Assembly: GCA_021791455.1 (NCBI GenBank)
Contig: JAJYWM010000281.1
Coordinates: 1-8,314 of the forward strand
Length of the DNA stretch: 8,314 nt
Source of the DNA: a bacterium
Lineage (GTDB): Bacteria; Chloroflexota; Dormibacteria; UBA8260; Bog-877
Direction: 5' to 3'
The notes beneath the pieces were generated by a model. It ran no database searches and was not told the origin of the DNA. It was given only the letters and a program-made list of their open reading frames with translations. Below are positions 1-5,556 of the stretch, in pieces (the stretch's first letter is position 1; each line of letters opens with the position of its first letter). The position numbers were made by a program, and so were the translations under genes.

Positions 1-1107
1 CTGCACCAGCTCTGTCAGCTTGTCCTCGGCGAAGGCCAGCCAGGAGCGGATCTCCGGATCGAGCAGGTTCTCGTCCCGCACGCTCACTGGCACATACATG
101 AGCGAGCAGGAGGGCGCCACTATCACCCGATCGGGACCGAGAGTGCTCACCGCTCGCTCCAGACGACGCAGGGCCGGGTCCGGGTCGGTCGACCAGACGT
201 TCCGTCCGTCAACCAGGCCGAGCGAGAGGGTGATCCCATCGGGGGCCAGCTCCAGAGCTCTTGGCAGGTCGTCGCCTCCGCGCACCAGGTCCAGATGGAT
301 GGCGTCCACCGGCAGCATCAGGGCCGCCTGAAGGTTCGGCCCGAGACCGGCGAAGTAGGAGGCGACCATGATCTTGGGAGCCGGCTGCGATCTCCTGAGG
401 AGGGCGTACGCATCCTCGACCGCCTCCAGAACGGCGACCGGGGCATCCTGCGCCAGGCAGGGCTCGTCCATCTGGACCCAGCTGGCGCCGGCGTCGGCCA
501 AGCCATGGAGAAGCTGGGCGTATACCGGCAGCAGCCGGTCCAGAAGGGAAAGTGGGGAGAACCCGGGCTGGGATCCCTTGGCCAGGCACAGGTAGCTGAC
601 CGGGCCGAGCACCACAGGACGGGTCTCAATCCCAAATCCCTTGGCCTCTTTGAACTCATCGATCGGCTTGGTGCTCCGCAGGGCGAACTCCTGCCTCGGT
701 TCCAGCTCGGGGACCAGGTAGTGGTAGTTGGTGTCGAACCACTTGGTCATCTCCAGGGCTGCTACCTCGCCACCTTTGCCAGCGGTGCCGCGGGCCATTG
801 CGAACATGAGGTCGAGGGGTTGGTCGGCCAGTCCCGAGAACCGCTCGGGGATGGCCCCGACCACCATGGACATGTCCAGGACGTGATCGTAGAGGGAGAA
901 GTCACCGCTCGGGATCAGGTCGATCCCGGCTGTGCTCTGGGTGACCCATCGCTCCCTGCGCAGCTCCTTGGCTCGCGCGAGGAGCTCTTCCGCGCCCAAC
1001 TTGCCGTGCCAATACCCCTCCAGCATCCACTTCAGCTCACGACGTCGGCCGATGCGTGGATACCCGAGGTTGCTGGATTGGAGCCTTCGGCTCTCAGCTG
1101 TGGACAT
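1..1107 (-). CDS. metE: MetE, cobalamin-independent methionine synthase, N-terminal half (cut by left window edge)
   Basis: Catalyses the last step of methionine synthesis in the cytoplasm, moving the methyl group of 5-methyltetrahydropteroyltri-glutamate to homocysteine without B12. The visible 369 residues match the MetE N-terminal barrel. NLGYPRIGRRRELKWMLEGY (residues 13-32) is the family's N-terminal folate-binding signature, MTKWFDTNYHY (120-130) is strongly conserved, and WVQMDEPCL (210-218) is the family's DEP motif. SWLAFAEDKL (355-364) marks the end of the N-terminal domain. MetE is usually about 750 residues, so the zinc-binding His/Cys/Glu/Cys catalytic half lies outside the window. 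The start is uncertain: the ATG at 1107 has an AGGA 13 bases upstream, while an in-frame TTG at 1113 has it at the better distance of 7 bases and would add two residues. It lies 117 bases after clpX on the same strand, so it may be transcribed with clpX or from its own promoter. No cobalamin riboswitch is visible in that gap. The identification is confident. Confidence 0.95.
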   Translation of the reverse strand, partial: MSTAESRRLQSSNLGYPRIGRRRELKWMLEGYWHGKLGAEELLARAKELRRERWVTQSTAGIDLIPSGDFSLYDHVLDMSMVVGAIPERFSGLADQPLDLMFAMARGTAGKGGEVAALEMTKWFDTNYHYLVPELEPRQEFALRSTKPIDEFKEAKGFGIETRPVVLGPVSYLCLAKGSQPGFSPLSLLDRLLPVYAQLLHGLADAGASWVQMDEPCLAQDAPVAVLEAVEDAYALLRRSQPAPKIMVASYFAGLGPNLQAALMLPVDAIHLDLVRGGDDLPRALELAPDGITLSLGLVDGRNVWSTDPDPALRRLERAVSTLGPDRVIVAPSCSLMYVPVSVRDENLLDPEIRSWLAFAEDKLTELVQ

Positions 1108-1126
1108 GGGCAAGTGGACATCCTGA

Positions 1127-1145
1127 TGGCGGCCCATCCCCGCCA
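1127..1145 (-). promoter_or_regulatory. Hairpin just upstream of the metE ribosome binding site
   Basis: The arms TGGCGG and CCGCCA are perfect 6-bp complements around a 7-base loop. In the metE transcript the hairpin ends two bases before the AGGA at 1121-1124. It could affect ribosome access to metE or protect the 3' end of clpX mRNA. There is no T-run, so it is not a standard intrinsic terminator. The structure is seen directly; any function is inference, and a hairpin this size can occur by chance in GC-rich DNA. Confidence 0.3.
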
Positions 1146-1224
1146 TCCCTTCCGGGCCGCGGCTGGACCATTGCTGCTGGGCTTTCCAGTCTACCGACCG
1201 CCGCCTCTGATCGGTTGGGAACGC

Positions 1225-2484
1225 TCAGGCGCTGGCGGCTTGGGGCTCCTCGTCCTGGTAGAGGTCCGGCTCGGCAGACTCCAGAATCGCCTTCTCGGTG
1301 ATGACGCAGCGCTTGATCTCCGGATGGGAGGGCACTTCGAACATGCTGCTCAGCAGCACCGACTCCAAGATGCTCTTCAGACCCCTGGCGCCCGTCCCCA
1401 GGGCCAACGCCTGAGAGGCTATGGCCCGGAGCGCGGCCTCCTCAAATACCAGTTCCACCTCGTCCAACGAGAAGAACTTCTGATACTGCTTGACGAACGC
1501 GTTCTTGGGCTCGGTCAGAATCCTTGTGATGTCGTCCTCGTCCAGGCTCTGGAGGGCGACCACGATCGGAAGTCTGCCCACAAATTCGGGGATGAGGCCG
1601 TATCGCAGGAGGTCCTGAGCCTGCATCTGCTGCAGGATCTGGGTGCTCTCCTTGGTTCGCCGCCCGCCGGGCTCGCTGGAGAAGCCGATCGTGCGATGGC
1701 CCACCCGCTGTTCGATAAGCCGCTCCAGCCCCTCGAAGGCGCCTCCACAGATGAACAGGATGTTGGCCGTGTTGATCTGGATGAAGTCCTGGTGGGGGTG
1801 CTTGCGGCCTCCCTGCGGGGGCACGTTGGCGACGGTCCCCTCGAGTATCTTCAGCAGAGCCTGCTGGACCCCCTCTCCGGAGACGTCCCGGGTGATGGAG
1901 GGGTTGTCGGACTTCCTGGAGATCTTGTCGATTTCGTCTATATAGATGATGCCGCGCTCGGCCCTCGCGATGTCAAAGTCCGCGGCCTGGATGAGCCGGA
2001 GCAGGATGTTCTCCACGTCCTCGCCCACGTAGCCGGCCTCCGTCAGCGAGGTCGCGTCCGCGATTGAGAACGGCACGTCCAGGATTTTGGCCAGTGTCTG
2101 GGCCAGCAGGGTCTTGCCGCAACCGGTCGGGCCGACCAGCAGCACGTTTGACTTCTGCAGTTCGACGTCGCCGGTCTGCTGGGCGCTGTTGATGCGCTTG
2201 TAGTGGTTGTAGACCGCCACCGAGAGGACCTTCTTGGCCTGGTCCTGCCCCACCACGTACTGGTTCAGGGAGTTCCATATGACCTGCGGATTGGGAACCA
2301 CATTGGTCCTCGGCCGGCGCGCGGCCGGCCCCTTGGTCTCCTCCTCCAAGACCTCCTGGCAGAGCTCGATGCACTGGTCGCAGATGTAGACCCCCGGCCC
2401 GGCGATCAGCTTGCGCACCTGCTCCTGGCCCTTGTTGCAGAAGGAGCAGCGAGTGTGCCGACGGCGATCCTCACGCTCGGTCAT
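1225..2484 (-). CDS. clpX: ClpX, ATP-dependent unfoldase subunit of the ClpXP protease
   Basis: AAA+ hexameric unfoldase that recognises tagged proteins, unfolds them with ATP and feeds them into the ClpP chamber in the cytoplasm. All 419 residues fit the family's usual length. The N-terminal C4 zinc domain has Cys13, Cys16, Cys35 and Cys38. Walker A is GPTGCGKT (118-125), the GYVG pore loop is at 151-154, Walker B is IIYIDEID (179-186), and the RKH loop is at 227-229. The IGF loop that docks on ClpP is at 266-268, the arginine finger is in EFVGRLP (Arg304), and sensor 2 is in GTGARGLK (Arg367). The IGF loop and the clpP two genes upstream show it works as ClpXP. Its ATG overlaps the stop of the preceding zinc-ribbon gene as ATGA, and a near-perfect Shine-Dalgarno lies inside that gene's last codons, so the two are probably translationally coupled. 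No key residue is missing. Confidence 0.98.
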   Translation of the reverse strand: MTEREDRRRHTRCSFCNKGQEQVRKLIAGPGVYICDQCIELCQEVLEEETKGPAARRPRTNVVPNPQVIWNSLNQYVVGQDQAKKVLSVAVYNHYKRINSAQQTGDVELQKSNVLLVGPTGCGKTLLAQTLAKILDVPFSIADATSLTEAGYVGEDVENILLRLIQAADFDIARAERGIIYIDEIDKISRKSDNPSITRDVSGEGVQQALLKILEGTVANVPPQGGRKHPHQDFIQINTANILFICGGAFEGLERLIEQRVGHRTIGFSSEPGGRRTKESTQILQQMQAQDLLRYGLIPEFVGRLPIVVALQSLDEDDITRILTEPKNAFVKQYQKFFSLDEVELVFEEAALRAIASQALALGTGARGLKSILESVLLSSMFEVPSHPEIKRCVITEKAILESAEPDLYQDEEPQAASA

Positions 2485-2708
2485 GCCGCATCACCTCCCT
2501 GACCCGGGCCGATCCTGCTCGCCGCCTCTCTCAGGCAGCGGCCGCAGATCGCAACCTGACGACCATCCCGACCGGCCTGAACCGCGACCGCCATCGCCAT
2601 CGCCCCGCAGAAGTCACAGCGGGAACCGATCCGGCGCATCATCTGGAGCACCACGCGGTTGCCCTGCCGTGGGCCGACTCTCCCGCCACGATCCCTGGGC
2701 TGTGTCAT
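2481..2708 (-). CDS. Small four-cysteine zinc-ribbon protein between clpP and clpX, function unknown
   Basis: A 75-residue protein with two Cys pairs, CDFC (Cys31, Cys34) and CGRC (Cys55, Cys58), separated by 20 residues. A C4 zinc site of this layout (CxFC, then ICxxC) resembles the zinc domain of ClpX encoded next to it, where the spacer is 18 residues. Residues 1-30 are basic and probably disordered, and the C-terminal tail is Gly-rich. There is no membrane segment or signal peptide. It starts 11 bases after the clpP stop, ends in an ATGA overlap with clpX, and carries the clpX ribosome binding site. This placement argues for a real, co-expressed gene with a role linked to ClpXP. The ATG at 2708 has no clear Shine-Dalgarno; Met23 or Met24, just before the cysteines, are possible alternative starts. 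I do not recognise a named family. A stand-alone ClpX-type zinc domain is one idea; a generic zinc ribbon kept for coupling is another. Confidence 0.75.
   Translation of the reverse strand: MTQPRDRGGRVGPRQGNRVVLQMMRRIGSRCDFCGAMAMAVAVQAGRDGRQVAICGRCLREAASRIGPGQGGDAA
2491..2500 (-). promoter_or_regulatory. Strong ribosome binding site of clpX inside the zinc-ribbon gene
   Basis: On the minus strand AGGGAGGTGA is almost a full complement to the 16S rRNA 3' end and ends 6 bases before the clpX ATG. It is encoded by the Gln-Gly-Gly-Asp codons near the end of the upstream gene. Ribosomes finishing that gene would therefore uncover or pass directly into clpX. Confidence 0.8.
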
Positions 2709-2719
2709 CCGGAATCCCG

Positions 2720-3385
2720 TCAGCTGCTGGGCTGCCCCGCCTCTACTGGGGCGGGGGCCGCCTCGACCGCGTGCACCTTACCACCGCCCCCATCTCCGGC
2801 AGGGCGGTCCTTGGTGAGAATGTGATCGATCAGGCCGTACTCCAGGGCCTCGTCGGGGGACATGTAGAAGTCCCGGTCGGAGTCGCGGGTGATCTGCTCC
2901 ACAGGCTTGCCAGTGTGGTGGGCCAGGATCTGGTCGATCGTGCGCCTGAGCCGCAGGATCTCCTGGGCCTGGATCTGGATGTCGGACGCCTGTCCCTGGA
3001 ACCCACCGCTGGGCTGGTGCATCATGATGCGGGTGTTGGGGAGGCTGAAGCGTTGCCCGGCCTCACCGCCGGCCAGAAGAATGCACCCGAACGAGGCCGC
3101 GAGCCCCATGCAGAAGGTGCTCACCTTGGGCTTGATGTACTGCATGGTGTCGTAGATCGCAAGGCCGGCCGAGACCGATCCGCCCGGGCTGTTGATGTAC
3201 AGGCTGATGTCCCGGTCGGGGTCCTCGCTCTCGAGGTACAGCATCTGGGCCATGGCCAGGTTGGCGATCTGGTCGTCGATGGCCGTGCCGATGAAGATGA
3301 TCCGGTCCTTCAAAAGGCGGGAGTAGATGTCAAAGGCTCGCTCGCCCCTGGTGGTGGTCTCGACGACCATCGGAATGAGGGCCAT
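2720..3385 (-). CDS. clpP: ClpP, serine peptidase subunit of the Clp protease
   Basis: Self-compartmentalised tetradecameric serine protease that degrades proteins delivered by ClpX (and by ClpA/ClpC-type partners if present) in the cytoplasm. The 221 residues contain the full triad: Ser98 in GLAASFG, His123 in MMHQP and Asp172 in [23 protein letters not shown] (66-81) is the oxyanion-hole region. The ATG at 3385 is chosen because AGGAGG ends 5 bases before it and the protein then begins like other ClpPs (MALIPMVVE). The frame stays open further upstream, but only as a shadow of tig. Residues from about 194 form a tail rich in Gly, Ala and Pro that extends beyond the usual ClpP core. It is the only clpP here and follows tig by 79 bases, unlike the clpP1-clpP2 tandem typical of Actinobacteria. 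Confidence 0.97.
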   Translation of the reverse strand: MALIPMVVETTTRGERAFDIYSRLLKDRIIFIGTAIDDQIANLAMAQMLYLESEDPDRDISLYINSPGGSVSAGLAIYDTMQYIKPKVSTFCMGLAASFGCILLAGGEAGQRFSLPNTRIMMHQPSGGFQGQASDIQIQAQEILRLRRTIDQILAHHTGKPVEQITRDSDRDFYMSPDEALEYGLIDHILTKDRPAGDGGGGKVHAVEAAPAPVEAGQPSS

Positions 3386-3390
3386 TGTCT

Positions 3391-3396
3391 CCTCCT
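3391..3396 (-). promoter_or_regulatory. Ribosome binding site that fixes the clpP start
   Basis: AGGAGG on the minus strand, 5 bases before the ATG at 3385. It decides the start against the much longer open frame that runs upstream into tig. Confidence 0.8.
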
Positions 3397-3419
3397 GGCT
3401 GTTGGCCGAACTCCTGAGC

Positions 3420-3449
3420 GGGCCCAAAATTGGCCCGAAGTCGAGTATA
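3420..3449 (-). promoter_or_regulatory. Possible clpP promoter -10 box with adjoining dyad
   Basis: In the 79-base tig-clpP gap the minus strand has TATACT (3449-3444), one mismatch from the -10 consensus. Just downstream is an imperfect dyad, GGGCC-AATTTTG-GGCCC (3436-3420). Transcription from this -10 would begin at about the first base of the dyad, so the dyad could be an operator or a 5'-end hairpin of a clpP-clpX transcript. The hexamer 17 bases upstream (GGAGTT) is a poor -35, so an activator, another sigma factor or simple chance is possible. No CtsR or HrcA (CIRCE) site is recognised. Confidence 0.35.
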
Positions 3450-3464
3450 CCCGCGGTCGGGAAT

Positions 3465-4793
3465 TTAACTCCCGGAGTCGGCCGCGTCGGTCTCCTCGCC
3501 GCGGGCCAGCCGCAGCACCAGCTCACGGGCTCGGCTGAGCTCAAGCTCCCGCCGCAGCGCCTCCCGGACACGGTTGCGCGCCGCTTTCGCCGTCCCCTTG
3601 GGCAGGGCGCCGACCATGGCCCGGTCCAGTTCGGGAGCGTCGACCGATATGCCCTCGCGCTTGACGACCTCACCCAGGGCAAGATCCAGCCTCACGGCCT
3701 CCACCGCCGCCTGGCGGCGCTCACCGCGAAGCTGCTCCAGGCTCGATCCCTGCGCGGACAGCAGCGCGTCCAGGGTCACCCCAGCCTCCCTCAGCCTGCG
3801 GTCCAGGTCGCGGATCTGGTGGTCGATCTCGGCCTGGATCATCGACTCAGGCACCTCGGCCTTGGTCATTCCGATCAGGGCCTCCAGGGCGGCTGACGCC
3901 TGGGCCCGCTCCGCCTCCTCGAGAAGGTCGGCGGCGATCTGCTCCCTGATGAAGCCGCGCAACTCCTCCAGAGTCTCCCCCTGCCCAGCTATGGCGGCGA
4001 GATTATCGTCCAAAGCGGGCAGCTCCTTGGCCTGCACCCTGGTCACCACCGCGGTTATCGTGACCAGCTCGCCTCGCAGCTCCTCTCTTGCGTACTCCTC
4101 GGGCAAGGTGAGAGAGATCTCCACCGGATCCCCCCCCGCCACCGCCCCCAGGAGCTGGTCGGCCATCCCCGGAAGCAACTCGCCGCGCTCCAGATCCAGG
4201 GTCTGCTCCTGCTCGGGGGTGCCCACCACCTCACCGTTGTGGAGCATGGTGAGCCGCGCGGTGACCACGTCCCCCGCCTCGACCGGCCTATCCCCGGCGT
4301 CGGTGAGCTGGGCGTAACGCTGCCGCAGCGCCGTGAGCGTGCTCTCCACATCCTCTTCGGGGACATCCTTGTGCTCAAGCGGGACCCGTATCGACCGGTA
4401 GTCCCCAAGCTGCACCTCCGGCCTGACCCCGACCGTCACGACGAATCGGAAGGCCTCGCCGCGTTGCAGTTCTGACTGGGAGATCTGCGGCTGCGCCACC
4501 GGTTCGAGCTCGACCTGACGGATGGCTCTCTCGTAGAGCTCGGGCAGGATTATGTCGACGGCCTCCTGTTGCACCGCGGGCCATCCAACCGCCCGCTCCA
4601 CGACCGCGGCAGGGGCCTTTCCGGGACGGAATCCGGGCAGGCGCACCTGCCCGGCCAGCTGGGTCAGGGCCCGGCCCACCCCCCGCTCCACCTCGTCAGG
4701 AGGCGCCACCACCGTGAGCTTGGCCTCGGATCCTGGCAGGCGCTCGACCTCCACCTCCAGAGCTGAAGGGGCGTCCGTGGTGCTTGGAGTCAT
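3465..4793 (-). CDS. tig: Trigger factor, ribosome-bound chaperone and prolyl isomerase
   Basis: Binds near the ribosome exit tunnel and shelters nascent chains; the FKBP-like domain isomerises prolyl bonds. The 442 residues fit the family (about 430-480). Residues 1-130 form the ribosome-binding domain with the docking signature GFRPGKAP (54-61). The FKBP-type region spans about 165-255, with [11 protein letters not shown] at its start and [16 protein letters not shown] inside. The typical hinge [13 protein letters not shown] (257-269) leads into the helical, charged C-terminal chaperone domain. The ATG at 4793 is the only good start, although its ribosome site is weak: AAGGA is only 2 bases from the ATG and GAGG is 12 bases away. 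The gene begins 23 bases after the 3' end of tRNA-Leu and heads the tig-clpP-clpX cluster, so it is probably transcribed through the tRNA. An 8-base G run on the coding strand (4130-4137) is a possible slippage site. Confidence 0.97.
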   Translation of the reverse strand: MTPSTTDAPSALEVEVERLPGSEAKLTVVAPPDEVERGVGRALTQLAGQVRLPGFRPGKAPAAVVERAVGWPAVQQEAVDIILPELYERAIRQVELEPVAQPQISQSELQRGEAFRFVVTVGVRPEVQLGDYRSIRVPLEHKDVPEEDVESTLTALRQRYAQLTDAGDRPVEAGDVVTARLTMLHNGEVVGTPEQEQTLDLERGELLPGMADQLLGAVAGGDPVEISLTLPEEYAREELRGELVTITAVVTRVQAKELPALDDNLAAIAGQGETLEELRGFIREQIAADLLEEAERAQASAALEALIGMTKAEVPESMIQAEIDHQIRDLDRRLREAGVTLDALLSAQGSSLEQLRGERRQAAVEAVRLDLALGEVVKREGISVDAPELDRAMVGALPKGTAKAARNRVREALRRELELSRARELVLRLARGEETDAADSGS

Positions 4794-4816
4794 GGTCCTT
4801 CTCTACCTCATGCTTG

Positions 4817-4901
4817 TGGTGCGCGGACCGAGGGTCGAACTCGGACGGGTTGCCCCACGGGGTTCTAAGCCCCGCGCGTCTGCCAGTTCCGCCATCCGCG
4901 C
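4817..4901 (-). tRNA. tRNA-Leu, anticodon UAG
   Basis: An 85-base class II tRNA. The acceptor arms GCGCGGA and TCCGCGC pair perfectly, and discriminator A plus CCA is encoded. The anticodon arm CGGGG-CTTAGAA-CCCCG gives anticodon TAG, which reads CUA and other CUN leucine codons. The long variable arm TGGGGCAACCC and the T arm CCGAG-TTCGACC-CTCGG are intact. It lies 23 bases upstream of tig on the same strand, so RNase P and 3' processing would release the 5' end of the tig mRNA. Confidence 0.95.
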
Positions 4902-4935
4902 CGACCGCCTGTGGCTGCGCCGGAGCGCGCGCCCG

Positions 4936-4941
4936 AGTATA
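4936..4941 (-). promoter_or_regulatory. Likely -10 box for tRNA-Leu and tig
   Basis: TATACT on the minus strand, 34 bases upstream of the mature tRNA 5' end and one mismatch from consensus. The hexamer at the expected -35 position (GGTAGC) is poor. The octamer TATACTCG found here recurs in front of clpP. Confidence 0.45.
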
Positions 4942-5297
4942 GCCAATCGGTTGCGCCCGCTACCGGATCCGACCTCTGCCGCGCCGCCTGACGACTCCTG
5001 GTGAAACGCCCCGGTAAAAGCGACGTTGAATGCGACGCCGGGACCGGCGCCTTGGGCCGGGGCCCCGCCACCATGGTCAGAAGGAGGCCTGCCATATACC
5101 CGCCCGATGGGACCCGAGCCCCAGGAAATTGCCTTTACCAGCGGCGCGCCGAGAGCGGGCACACCCGAATCGGGGGGACACCAGGCTGTGGGGCGCCACT
5201 TTTCCGAGCCCGTCTCGGCCGGAGCACGACAGCAGCCGTCGCCACCCGCAGCGGCCCAGCGACCTGCCCTGATGGCGGAGCATCAATTGGAGCGCGT

Positions 5298-5314
5298 GGG
5301 TCGGTTCCCGACCC
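5298..5314. promoter_or_regulatory. Perfect 7-bp hairpin in the intergenic region
   Basis: GGGTCGG-TTC-CCGACCC has a 7-bp perfect stem and a 3-base loop. No T-run follows on either strand, and no gene ends nearby, so a terminator is unlikely. It could be an operator dyad or part of the glycosyltransferase leader. Function unknown. Confidence 0.35.
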
Positions 5315-5556
5315 GGCGGTGGCGATGCGGACGCTAGCTCACTCTCCCTCACTCCAATGGCCCGCCTGGGTCGACCCCGGCCGCACCGAAACCAAGCCGG
5401 AGCCGGCCCTGAACGAGCAGCGTTCCGAGGGCGCCACCTGGTCGCCTTCGGGCTGGTCTCCGCTCCTCTATTCCCGCGCTCCACGAATTCCGCGGATGGC
5501 CGAGACGGCAGGATTAGGCCGTCCCCTCTGGGGCCCTCTGCCGTGAGAGCTGAGTA

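Larger units (their letters stand above)
4902..5556. other. Intergenic region between divergent units; no recognised gene
   Basis: About 650 bases separate the leftward tRNA-Leu/tig unit from the rightward glycosyltransferase. Long frames are open on both strands (for example 5001-5546 plus, 5077-5628 minus). Their translations look random, with many Pro, Arg, Gly and Ser, no domain and no strong ribosome site, and the two overlap each other. I looked for RNase P RNA, tmRNA, SRP RNA and riboswitch cores and recognised none. Visible elements are the -10 box near the left end and the hairpin at 5298-5314. No convincing promoter for the glycosyltransferase was found. Confidence 0.6.

Noticed and set aside
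1108..1224. Cobalamin or SAM riboswitch in front of metE
   Set aside because: The gap is too short for a cobalamin riboswitch, and I see no conserved core of either class.
295..2067. A 590-codon open frame on the plus strand
   Set aside because: It lies antisense to metE and clpX, whose motifs are unmistakable. Its translation shows no domain, and it is a GC-rich shadow frame.
2411..3538. A 375-codon open frame on the plus strand
   Set aside because: Antisense to the zinc-ribbon gene and clpP; composition looks random and no ribosome site is evident.
3386..3682. N-terminal extension of ClpP to give a 320-residue protein
   Set aside because: The extension overlaps tig in another frame and looks random. 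AGGAGG and the family's normal N-terminus fix the start at 3385.
5001..5546. A 181-codon open frame ending just before the glycosyltransferase
   Set aside because: It starts with GTG without a good ribosome site, has random-looking composition and mixed codon use, and overlaps an equally long frame on the other strand.
4902..5556. RNase P RNA, tmRNA or SRP RNA in the intergenic region
   Set aside because: None of the conserved core motifs of these RNAs was recognised on either strand.
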